Positions 53,613-62,203 of a stretch of 64,000 nt of DNA are shown in pieces. Origin of the DNA: Chitinophagales bacterium (GTDB lineage: Bacteria; Bacteroidota; Bacteroidia; Chitinophagales; Saprospiraceae); assembly GCA_017303475.1 (NCBI GenBank), contig JAFLBO010000034.1, positions 1 to 64,000 of the forward strand, in the 5' to 3' direction. Below the pieces are notes generated by a model, which worked only from the letters and a program-made list of their open reading frames with translations, was not told where the DNA came from and ran no database searches. The position numbers and the translations under genes are program-made. Position 1 is the first letter of the stretch. Every line of letters starts with the position of its first letter.

Positions 53613-54014
53613 ATGGCAAACTACACCCAAAGCAGCAGCCTGAACGATCGCTCCTACAACCTCAATGCTACTATGCAGCCCATTGGGCCATCCTTTACGG
53701 TACGTAAACTGCGCGCAAAATCTTCTCTGGAACTTGAACTGGCAGGCTCAGTATCTGCCCAGTCGCTCAGCGCTTCCAATGGTATTCTGTTGGAAATTCG
53801 GGTAAACGGCACGCTTCCCAATTTCAAAATTCAGGGCTCATTGAAAGCCGGCGACCTGAACGATTCCATCATGATGAAAAGCGTTTATACTGCCTTGCCG
53901 ATTGGTACCTACACCGTGCAGGTATATGCCCAGGCAGCGCCCGGCGGCACGGCTACCGGCGTGGTACTTGACCCCGGAGGCTGGGGAGAACGGATTTTAG
54001 CGACGGAGATTTAG
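53613..54014 (+). CDS. Hypothetical beta-rich protein
   Basis: This 133-residue protein has no signal peptide or membrane helix. It starts MANYTQSSSLNDRSYNLNAT and continues with alternating hydrophobic strands (SLELELAGSV, GILLEIRVNG, IGTYTVQVYAQAAPGGTA), suggesting a small beta-sandwich, such as a jelly-roll surface or packing protein. I do not recognise a family. A promoter TTTG-N17-TATTTTTG lies about 70 nt upstream and a strong bidirectional hairpin follows. It is alone and divergent from a T9SS gene. Confidence 0.65.
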   Translation: MANYTQSSSLNDRSYNLNATMQPIGPSFTVRKLRAKSSLELELAGSVSAQSLSASNGILLEIRVNGTLPNFKIQGSLKAGDLNDSIMMKSVYTALPIGTYTVQVYAQAAPGGTATGVVLDPGGWGERILATEI

Positions 54015-54060
54015 GAAGGAGGGTGTCAGAAAAATACTTACTGTGCTCTTTCAGCAAAAG

Positions 54061-54090
54061 AGCCTTCCCCCGGGCAACTGGGGGAAGGCT
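54061..54090. terminator. Bidirectional terminator hairpin
   Basis: AGCCTTCCCC (54061-54070) pairs perfectly with GGGGAAGGCT (54081-54090) around a 10-nt loop, between convergent genes ending at 54014 and 54114. T-runs are weak. Confidence 0.65.
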
Positions 54091-54113
54091 ACTTGTTCAG
54101 AGCATTTGTCAAT

Positions 54114-57071
54114 CTATTGCTTCACAAACTTCTCCACAGCGATTATTCTATCATTTTCCACTACCTGCAGAAAGTACAACCCATCTGGCAGTGCGCCGGC
54201 TTGTACGGTTTGTTGTTCCGTTCCGGGTGTAGTTTCCAGCTCCTGCAGCATCCGGCCGGCCAGGTCGGTGACGCGGAAGCGCATACCCGGGCGTGCGGGG
54301 GTGGGCAGGGTAACGGTGAAGGAGGCTGAGGTGGGGTTGGGGTGGATGCGGAAGGAATATAATAATGGTCCAGGACTTTGAGAGGTAAAAACAAATGGGG
54401 CTAATTCTGTTGAGACATCAGTGATTAACTCGCAATAGAGATCATCTTTATCATCACTCATCCAAAAATACCCAATTGAGTCCTGGCTTCCCAAAGGCAA
54501 TTTTGTCCATTTAAACTGAAAAATCAATCTTATGCTATCCACATCAGAATGGTTTTTTGTTGTAAGTGTGTTGGATTGAAGCCCAAACCATTCATATCCA
54601 GGATAAGCTGGATAAAGTGCTTCGATTTTATCAGAAGCTTCGTTACTTAAGTTCATTATTATTTCTTGACCAGTGGGTGTAATTACTATATTTCCCAAAG
54701 TGTCGGTAAGCGCAACTGTTGGAGCTGGAAAAGAAATTGGTTTCATTACGGCCGTTTGCAAATGGTAATCGCGGTCTGAAGCAATCAACCTTGGAGCGTC
54801 TCTACAGTATGTGTTTATATACCATCCAGGTTCAATGAATCCAAATATAGGACTCACAATCCAACCACAATATAAAACATCAAAACCATAATCGGAGTCA
54901 GGTCTTTTTATTGCTGGTGCAAGTTCGGCAACCCCAACAGAAATTAGTTCACATTAAAGTTCCCCTTTATCATCGCTCACCCATAATATACCAGTAGAGT
55001 TCTCACTGCCTTCTGGCAAGTTTTTCCAACACAAAGTGATATTGAACTTTAAACTGCTCAAAGTGCCTGAATTTGAGGGGGTTAACAAATTAGATTGTAG
55101 TCCATACCATTCATATCCAGGTGGCGCCGGTGACAATGATTGAAGTTTAGCTGCGACAGATGCATTTGCAAAGAGAGAAATAACTTCGCCCGCTCCAGTA
55201 GTTACAGAATTGCCCAATGAGTCCAAGACTGTAACAGAAGCTGGAGCATTAAAAGAAATTGGCTTTAAAATCGCCGCCTCAATGTGAAACAACGAGGCTG
55301 TTGTTGAAACTCTATCTCCATAGTCATCACAAAAAACACTTGCCCCCCATGAAACGTCTACCAAATCAGGGAAACCTTTACTAAAGCTGCAAGTTGGGCC
55401 TGTGCATCCATACTTTGTGTTAGGTTGATGTACCGAGATTCCGGCGGTCGCATAACCATCAGCAATCAGTTCTCCATAGAGGTCATCTTTATCATCGCTT
55501 ATCCAAAAGGCTCCAGTTGCGTTTTGACTTCCTTCAGGCAAATTTTTCCAAAAGAACAAAACTGTGAAATCAAGACTATCTGGCAGCCCTGTATTCGAAG
55601 GAGTTAATAAATTCGATTGTAGTCCATACCATTCATATCCAACTGGAGCGGGAGAAAGAGATTGTATTTTGGCTGTAACATCATCATTGAAGAAAAGGGA
55701 GATAACCTCTCCTGCTGCTGTTATCACAGGGTACCCCAATCTGTCTTTAAAAATCACTTTTGTTGGAGCGGGGAAGGTCACTGGCTTTAAAACTGCTGTT
55801 TCAATATGAAATGATGATGACGTTTGAGAGACCCTAGGTCCGGCATCCCGGCAATATGGATCAAATTCCCAACCAATGTCAACATAGTAACCATCATTCT
55901 GATTCCATCCAATAGAAAAGTTACATTCACCCACAATTATTCCATATTGCGTGTGTGGTGCTGCTCGAGTCTTACATTCGATAGTATTGCCACTAGTGGT
56001 CCATGTAGTACTGAGAGAGATATCATGAACTGGCTCACCAACTACACAAAAGGTTAGTGGTTGCTCTTCAGCATCTGGCAAATAATTGCTAGGAGGAAAT
56101 AACTGTAAATGCTGAGAATTAATGGGAGTGACGCTCCAGTTTGGTTTTACAATGCTCCAGGTTGTAATCGTTTTTTCAGGATTTACCTGAATTTCTATAT
56201 TATTGAAACAATAGTGATCAACATTTTCTACCTTAAGTTTGTAACAAGATGTATCAAGACTATTAGAATTTAATGGTAAAAGAGATAATTTAACCGAATC
56301 ACACGAACACCCCGGACAATTCCCAAAATTCCGCGTCGCCTGCTCCGAAATCCCCAAATCCACCAAATACTCCCCGCTTGCCGGCACCTTGGGCGTCCAG
56401 CCGGGCGCAGGCAATTCTCTGACCCAATACACGCCTAACGGCAAATCATAGATCCGGTAATTCCCATCTGCATCCGTCACAGCTTCTCCGGCCAGGTTGC
56501 CATCCGTATCAAATGCCTGAATCGTCCAACCCGGAATGGTGGGCTGATCGACATACGGCAAGCTCCCACACTCCCGGTATTTTACCCCGCCAATACTCGC
56601 ATCCTTTGGGTCGGGGCAGGACTCTATCGGCCAACCACCAATAATTTCGCAGCCGAGTTGCGCACAATCATTCAAATAAGCTACACTCATTGAGGTGTTA
56701 AGATCATGAGGCAACGTAAAAAACAAGGGTATATGAAAGTTCGTGGGAATAAAACCAAACTCATGGGTTACCCAAAGTTCTGAAGGGCTGATTTGTTGTA
56801 CCATGAATCCATCGGCGGAGTTCACTGTGTAGGAGGCAAACTCGCCCGAGGTAAGAATGAACCGCAGCTCGATATAACAATCCGTCTGGGTTGTATAGCT
56901 CATGCCAAATTCGCAGGGACCATAATCCTCCTTCGAAAAGGAGATTTGGTCGCAAGGTCCCTGCCCATGGAGTTTATTAGCCGTAAAAAATACCAACAAG
57001 GCCAATATCCCAAACCATTTGCGATATTTACCAGCATTTCTAATCGAAGAAGTAATTTTTTGCTGCATCAT
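54114..57071 (-). pseudogene. T9SS-exported repeat protein split by an in-frame TAA
   Basis: The frame encodes signal peptide (KWFGILALLVFFTANKLHGQ), an N-terminal beta domain, an SdrD-B-like Cna_B segment (YRECGSLPYVDQPTIPGWTI), and three homologous repeats of about 150 residues. Each repeat has PYCRDAG/VFCDDYG, GYEWYGLQSN and FWISDDKDDLYGEL. A final type A sorting domain (IHPNPTSASFTVTLPTPARP...GLYFLQVVENDRII) follows. After repeat 2, DDKGEL is followed by TAA (54956-54954) where the other repeats have TAT (Tyr). The same frame then continues through repeat 3 to 54114. A 705-residue product would lack the sorting signal. Its promoter carries the bipartite motif at 57123-57153. Confidence 0.8.
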
Positions 57072-57122
57072 AACACAGATTTTAGAGGGTAATTAGATGG
57101 GTTGATTCACACCTTACCCCCT

Positions 57123-57153
57123 TTTATTTCCACACACCTGCATTATGTAACCG
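57123..57153 (-). promoter_or_regulatory. Bipartite ECF-like promoter motif, copy 2
   Basis: On the minus strand CGGTTACA (57153-57146), 14 bp, then GGAAATAAA (57131-57123); the ATG at 57071 is 51 nt downstream. Both half-elements and the spacing equal the copy at 53492-53522, although the 14-bp spacers differ. Confidence 0.55.
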
Positions 57154-57174
57154 GGTGAACGAAAAAATACGTGT

Positions 57175-59889
57175 ATGAAAGCTTCCTTCTACTTACTTCT
57201 GTGGATGTTCTGTTGCTACAACCTCGCCGCCCAGGCGCCTGACTCTCTGCGCACTCAGCTGGAAGAACTCCGGAAGTTTCATCCAGATGACACTAAACGG
57301 GAAGCGGAATTGCTGGTTAAACTAGGTAAACAACTTCAACGCAAGTTCAAACTGGACGAAGCCATCGCCACTTACCAGGAGGCGTTGACCCTGCAACAAC
57401 AATGGCTGCCAGACACCGCTCAGGCCATCGCTCACACTCAGTACCTGCTCGGATGGACTTACCTCCGCAGAAGCACTTACAATGAAGCCATCGAATGGCT
57501 GGAAAAAGCCGCCAACAACTACCTCCAAACCATGGGCGAAACATCCATTCCTTACGCCGATGTACTGGAAAAACGCACGCAGGCGCTGCTCTACAATGGC
57601 CGCTATACCGATGCCCTGGCTGATGCACACCGACTACTGGCGCTTCGAAAAAAACTGCACCCCGCCAACCATACTTCCATAGCCAAGGCATCAACAATTC
57701 TGGGAACCCAATACAAATACCTCAAAAAATACCCCGAATCCATTCAGTACTATCAAAACGCACTGGATACTTATTTCAAAGAAGAAACAATCAACCACAA
57801 CAATATAGCAGCATGTTACTCTGAAATGGGGCAGATTTACCTGTACCAAAAAGACTATCCAAAATCATTGGCTACTTTTCAACGCGAAGACTCGATCATG
57901 ATCAGTGGCAAGGAACACCTGGGCCCTGATTATGCCTATACCTGCTCTGATTTTGGCAAATATTACCTCACAACCGGCAATTACCCGGAAGCGCTCCGAT
58001 GGCAACAAAAATCTATAAATATCATAACCGCTCACACCCAATCAGACAATACCAATGTAGCCTCCCTGTACCTGTACCTCGGCAGAACCCAGGCTGCCAT
58101 GCAACAATTCCCGGAAGCTCTGGCATCCTTTGAAACCGATGCCAGAATACTGGAACGCCTCTACGGAACCTCTTCCTCCCGCTTGTTTCACTGCAATGGC
58201 GAATTGGGATTTCTTTACCTGCGCTGGTACCAGCAAACCCGGGACACTGCCATGCTGCATAAAAGCCAGGCCTGTTTCCGGGCATTTGAACTGGATATTG
58301 ATTACCAAATGCAGTCAGAATTACTGCCGGAAGCTCAACAAAAACTCCGAAACGAATCTGCCCGCTACTTCGAACGGGCCATGCTGACCGAATTGGAAGT
58401 GCTACAACTGGAACCCGGCAACAAAGCGACCCAAGAAAAAGCCTGGCAATTGAGCGAGAAAATGCACAGCTTCATGCTCCTGGCAGCCTCCACCGAAGCC
58501 CAGGCCAGACACTTCGCCGGCATCCCGGATGATGCTCTTGCGCAAGACCTGAAACTGAATGAACAGCGGGTACAATTGGATAAAAAAAGACTCCTGCTCA
58601 CAGAATTCCAAAAGCTCACTTCAACGGATAGCGCAGTGCAGGCGCTGGACATCCAGATTGCAGGATTAAAAACTGAACAGGCCAGGCTCTGGCGCAGTTT
58701 TGAAGTCAAATATCCCGAATATTACCAACTGAAATACCGCTTTCAACCGGCCAGCCTTTCAGAAATCCAACAACATTTATCGCCCAAACAAACCTTGCTG
58801 GAATACTTTGTGGGCGATTCCACCTTGTACCTGTTCGAAGTAACAGCCACTAATTGCCGCATCCATCGTATGGCTACTCCGGATCAGGTACAACAACTGG
58901 CCTCCAGCTTTCTGATCGGATTAACCGCTTATCACACCGCTGTTTCCCCGAACCCCGAATTGTATCAAAAATCGGTGTTGCAGTACGCCAACGCAGCACA
59001 CCAGTTGTACCAAACCATCTGGAAACCCATTGCCGATCGGGCAAAAGAAGAAATCATCCTCGTGCCCGGTGAATGGCTCAATAATCTGCCATTCGAAGCC
59101 TTGCTGAGTACACCTCCCGCAGACCCGCGCGCCTTTTCTACCTATCCGTTTTTAGTAAAAAAACATCATTTCCAATACGCTTATTCCGCTACCATGTGGC
59201 TGGAAATGCAACGCCGGAAACACCAGCACCCGGCCCCCAACGGACTGCTGGCACTGGCGCCTTTTTGCCATAATTCGGCCCCGGAAAACACCTGCTCATC
59301 CGGCAATCAATGGAGCGCCCTGCCTTTTTCCGACGAGGAGGTTTCCTTGCTGCAGAATCGCTTTACTCAAAACGCCAAAATCTTGCTCGGCAAAGAGGCT
59401 GCTAAATCTACCTTTATCCAACTGGCTGCCCAATACCGAATCCTGCACCTTGCCACTCACGGCAAAGCAAATCCAGGCGATGGTGGCCAATGCTATCTGG
59501 CTTTAGCGGAAAATCCTGCCGACCCCAACACCACCTTACTAACCGCGGCTGAGCTCTATAACCTGCCTATTAATGCGGATCTGGTAGTACTCTCCGCCTG
59601 CGAAACGGGTATCGGGGAACAACTGCGCGGTGAAGGGGTGCTGAGCCTTGCGCGCGCCTTCGCCTATGCGGGCGCGAAAAGCATCGTGGCCTCGCTATGG
59701 CGAGTAAACGACCAGTCCACCATGCAAATCATGGACGCTTTTTACGCCGGGTTAAAAGCAGGGAAAACAAAACACGTAGCCCTGGGAGAGGCCAAACAGA
59801 AGTATTTGCTGGAAAATCCAGGCAAAAATGCACACCCGTTTTTCTGGGCTGCCTTTGTAGGCTTGGGCGATGAGTCGCCTATTGACTAA
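57175..59889 (+). CDS. Secreted TPR-CHAT (caspase-like) protein beside a sigma/anti-sigma pair
   Basis: This 904-residue protein has signal peptide MKASFYLLLWMFCCYNLAAQ, at least eight TPR repeats (about residues 45-330), a helical linker (about 400-530) and a C-terminal CHAT domain. The dyad is His762 in LATHGK and Cys809 in SACETG; ASLWRVNDQST is the usual motif after it. It is transcribed toward the anti-sigma gene and overlaps its 3' end by 11 bp. The linkage CHAT-anti-sigma-sigma suggests that the protease or its TPR scaffold is part of an envelope-signalling unit. Family secure; signalling role inferred. Confidence 0.88.
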   Translation: MKASFYLLLWMFCCYNLAAQAPDSLRTQLEELRKFHPDDTKREAELLVKLGKQLQRKFKLDEAIATYQEALTLQQQWLPDTAQAIAHTQYLLGWTYLRRSTYNEAIEWLEKAANNYLQTMGETSIPYADVLEKRTQALLYNGRYTDALADAHRLLALRKKLHPANHTSIAKASTILGTQYKYLKKYPESIQYYQNALDTYFKEETINHNNIAACYSEMGQIYLYQKDYPKSLATFQREDSIMISGKEHLGPDYAYTCSDFGKYYLTTGNYPEALRWQQKSINIITAHTQSDNTNVASLYLYLGRTQAAMQQFPEALASFETDARILERLYGTSSSRLFHCNGELGFLYLRWYQQTRDTAMLHKSQACFRAFELDIDYQMQSELLPEAQQKLRNESARYFERAMLTELEVLQLEPGNKATQEKAWQLSEKMHSFMLLAASTEAQARHFAGIPDDALAQDLKLNEQRVQLDKKRLLLTEFQKLTSTDSAVQALDIQIAGLKTEQARLWRSFEVKYPEYYQLKYRFQPASLSEIQQHLSPKQTLLEYFVGDSTLYLFEVTATNCRIHRMATPDQVQQLASSFLIGLTAYHTAVSPNPELYQKSVLQYANAAHQLYQTIWKPIADRAKEEIILVPGEWLNNLPFEALLSTPPADPRAFSTYPFLVKKHHFQYAYSATMWLEMQRRKHQHPAPNGLLALAPFCHNSAPENTCSSGNQWSALPFSDEEVSLLQNRFTQNAKILLGKEAAKSTFIQLAAQYRILHLATHGKANPGDGGQCYLALAENPADPNTTLLTAAELYNLPINADLVVLSACETGIGEQLRGEGVLSLARAFAYAGAKSIVASLWRVNDQSTMQIMDAFYAGLKAGKTKHVALGEAKQKYLLENPGKNAHPFFWAAFVGLGDESPID

Positions 59890-60700
59890 GTTCCCGGGCC
59901 AGTTTGGCCGCAAACGAACGGTATTCAAAAGCTGGATCGGCAGCCAGTTTCAGCGCTTCATTCCGAACTTGCATTTGCTGTAGCCTGCCACTACCTACCC
60001 GGCACAAAAAGCCATTCCAGCGCGCCTCTTGTCCGTATTGAAAGCTGGTTTCCAGATTTTTAAACAGCTTTTCCGCTTCGGGAAAACCTTGAAGCTGAAA
60101 CAAGGCATTAGCCCGATAATAACGCACATCTTCATCATCCGGGGCCTGTTCCAACAATTGCAATGCCTCTGCAAAGTGCCCGGTGTGGTATGCTTCCTGC
60201 GCGCGGGTGAACGCCGTTTTTTCTGAAGGCTTTATCGCCCGATCTGAACGCAATGTAGCCGAATTGGGTTTGACCTGGTGTTTCAAAACCAGAGACGCCC
60301 ACTGGCGGGCAGATAAAACTGGCGACTGCTCCGGTGGTATGGGTGTTGCCGGTGTATCTGGTGGTTTTTGGGCTATAGGCTCTGTTGGAACGGGCTCTAC
60401 TGGTGGAGACAAGTCTGGTTTGGCTGGTTTGGGGTAAAACATAAAAACCATGGATCCTATACCTGTTACAACCAGCAGCCACAGCCACCACCAGGATCGG
60501 GAAGGGGGCCCGGGGGCCAACGCGGAGGATACCACCCTGCGCAGGCGCATGGCTTCCAGCCGCTGCAACACTTCCCGGTGCGCCTCCGTAGCCTGAGCCA
60601 ATTCCGGATCTTGCCGCAAAGCCTGCTCGAAAGCCGTCTTTTCCGGCTCCGGTAGCTCGCCCAACAGGTAAGCCTCTATGTTATGATGCCAGTTTTTCAT
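59879..60700 (-). CDS. Membrane anti-sigma factor-like protein with C-terminal TPR domain
   Basis: This 273-residue protein begins MKNWHHNIEAYLLGELPEPE, the typical anti-sigma 'YLLGEL' helix pattern (residues 1-60). It then has one membrane helix (SWWWLWLLVVTGIGSMVFMF, about 69-88), a Pro-rich periplasmic linker (about 92-125) and TPR-like helices (FTRAQEAYHTGHFAEALQLL at about 165). It starts 3 bp after the sigma gene, a tight operon. It should sequester that sigma factor at the membrane and release it on an outside signal; the TPR part may sense it. No zinc His/Cys motif is seen. Confidence 0.8.
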   Translation of the reverse strand: MKNWHHNIEAYLLGELPEPEKTAFEQALRQDPELAQATEAHREVLQRLEAMRLRRVVSSALAPGPPSRSWWWLWLLVVTGIGSMVFMFYPKPAKPDLSPPVEPVPTEPIAQKPPDTPATPIPPEQSPVLSARQWASLVLKHQVKPNSATLRSDRAIKPSEKTAFTRAQEAYHTGHFAEALQLLEQAPDDEDVRYYRANALFQLQGFPEAEKLFKNLETSFQYGQEARWNGFLCRVGSGRLQQMQVRNEALKLAADPAFEYRSFAAKLARELSQ

Positions 60701-60703
60701 GGA

Positions 60704-61315
60704 TTAAACTTGTTTTTGCCTGAATGCCATAGCCAGTTCCGTTAGTTTTTTCAAACACCGTGACCGGTGATTTTTTAAGGCATCCACGGTGGTATATTGC
60801 GTGTGTTTTTCTGCAATGACATCCTTATCTCTCCGCTCTTCCAGGTATTTCAACCGAATCAGTTTCTGACAATTGGGGTCCAGTTGATGCAAAATAGTCT
60901 CCAGCAATTCCACAGATTCCAACGAACCGTATTCCTCTTCTTCATGCTGTTCCATGTCTGCACTCAACTCCTCAGTGCTGTGTCTAACCTGTTTTCGTTT
61001 AAAGTTTTGCACCCGCTTTTTGGCAACTTCCACTACAAAAGTGGCCGGAGAATGGCCTTGAAATACAAAGGCCCCTGATTGTATTTTTTGCAGACCAATG
61101 GTAATACAATCACAAATCAGCTCCTCGATATCCTCCTCCGCCAGTTTGGATGCCTTGCCCAACTGATAAATGCTGCCGGAGGTTTTGTGGTACAAACACC
61201 GGATCGCATCCGCCTCCTCCGCTTTCAATCCATTGAATAACGCAAAAGCATCAGCGTAGCGATCACATGGGCCCTTTGCCCGTCTGCCCAACAAAAAGTC
61301 CAGCGTTCTTGCCAT
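60704..61315 (-). CDS. ECF-type RNA polymerase sigma factor
   Basis: This protein has 203 residues from ATG 61315 (MARTLDFLLGRRAKG). Region 2 includes ALFNGLKAEEADAIRCLYHK and AEEDIEELICDCITIGLQKI; region 4 includes ILHQLDPNCQKLIRLKYLEE and TTVDALKNHRSRCLKKL (HTH). It is typical of the small sigma-70-like ECF factors paired with membrane anti-sigmas in this phylum. The upstream ATG at 61405 would add sequence unlike the family. A degenerate copy of the CGGTTACA-N14-GGAAATAAA motif lies 59 nt upstream, suggesting autoregulation. Confidence 0.85.
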   Translation of the reverse strand: MARTLDFLLGRRAKGPCDRYADAFALFNGLKAEEADAIRCLYHKTSGSIYQLGKASKLAEEDIEELICDCITIGLQKIQSGAFVFQGHSPATFVVEVAKKRVQNFKRKQVRHSTEELSADMEQHEEEEYGSLESVELLETILHQLDPNCQKLIRLKYLEERRDKDVIAEKHTQYTTVDALKNHRSRCLKKLTELAMAFRQKQV

Positions 61316-61373
61316 GAAAAATCCGTTTCGAAACGGCAGGTAATATAGCAAGATTCCGGCAACCTGATACGCA

Positions 61374-61403
61374 CTTAATGTCGGCATACAGAAAAAGGTA
61401 ACC
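61374..61403 (-). promoter_or_regulatory. Degenerate copy of the bipartite ECF-like motif before the sigma gene
   Basis: On the minus strand GGTTACC (61403-61397) is followed after the same 14-bp gap by GACATTAAG (61382-61374), five of nine matching GGAAATAAA. The sigma ATG is 58 nt downstream, a similar distance to the two T9SS genes. Confidence 0.35.
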
Positions 61404-61407
61404 AAAG

Positions 61408-61555
61408 GAAGGAGGCGCGGAGTTTTTTACTGCCGAGGCGCGGAGGCGCAGAGAAGAGGAAAGGAGGTGCGGAGGCCATCAGTCAACGACTGATACCCAA
61501 CCGAACGCCAACTCACTCACTCACTCACTCATTCACTCACTCACTCACTCACTCT
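61408..61555. repeat. Repeat words between the sigma and response-regulator genes
   Basis: GAGGCGCGGAG words (61409-61475) are followed by CAACCGAACGCCAACTCACT and a CACTCACTCATTCACTCACT tract that runs into the 3' end of the response-regulator gene. Only the right half of a palindromic element is present. No gene is seen in the 61316-61540 gap. Confidence 0.6.
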
Positions 61556-62203
61556 GCACAGGCCGTATTTCTCTACGATAGCCCCCAAGTGTGCGGAATT
61601 TTTGGCGCCCAGCTTGTGCATGGCGATGTTTTTGAGGCGTTCTGCATAATTTTCAGAAATATCCAGCGTATCCGCTATTTCCTTAATAATGAAGCCTTTA
61701 GCCACCATGCAAATTACTCTAATAGTTTTGTCGGAAAGGTTGGTCAAATCCGGAATCTGACCCTGAAAGTCTTCAACGGGAAACTCCTCGTCGGTATCAG
61801 GCAAAATAACCATTTCACCTTTGTGTACCCGCCGAATGGCATCCACAATCTCGTCTTTATGTCTGCTTTTGGCTATAAACCCGTCTGCATGATTGCGCAG
61901 TGCTTCTGAAGGAAAGATCACACCGCGCAGTCCGGTAATCATGATAACTTTCAGAGAACCCTTGCACATGTTTTTGATGCGTACCATCAAACTCAGGCCA
62001 TCAATTTCCGGCATACCTATGTCCATCAGTATGATGTCTATGCCATTGCTTCCATTGCGGAAATAGGGTTCCACAGCGGTAGCATCCATTACAGTGTCTA
62101 CCACGCGCATACCGGGGGCAGCATTGATTATCTCGGAAAGATTCCGGAGCGTCACCTCATGGTCGTCGGCAATAAAGACTCGGATCTCAGTTTGTTCCTG
62201 CAT
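61541..62203 (-). CDS. NarL/LuxR-type response regulator
   Basis: This 220-residue protein has a receiver domain (acidic pair Asp13-Asp14, phospho-acceptor Asp61 in ILMDIGMPEIDG, Lys in DGFIAKSRHKDE) and a C-terminal LuxR-type HTH (LSDKTIRVICMVAKGFIIKEIADTLDISENYAERLKNI). It pairs with the kinase gene upstream, whose 3' end overlaps its start by 17 bp, so the two are translationally coupled. Its last codons lie in CACTCA repeat DNA. Target genes are unknown; the downstream sigma/CHAT cluster is a possibility. Confidence 0.92.
   Translation of the reverse strand: MQEQTEIRVFIADDHEVTLRNLSEIINAAPGMRVVDTVMDATAVEPYFRNGSNGIDIILMDIGMPEIDGLSLMVRIKNMCKGSLKVIMITGLRGVIFPSEALRNHADGFIAKSRHKDEIVDAIRRVHKGEMVILPDTDEEFPVEDFQGQIPDLTNLSDKTIRVICMVAKGFIIKEIADTLDISENYAERLKNIAMHKLGAKNSAHLGAIVEKYGLCRVSE

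Noticed and set aside
57146..57174. ECF promoter for the TPR-CHAT gene (TGTAACC on the plus strand)
   Set aside because: Only the minus-strand orientation has consistent distances to start codons in both copies; on the plus strand the distances are 21 and 90 nt.
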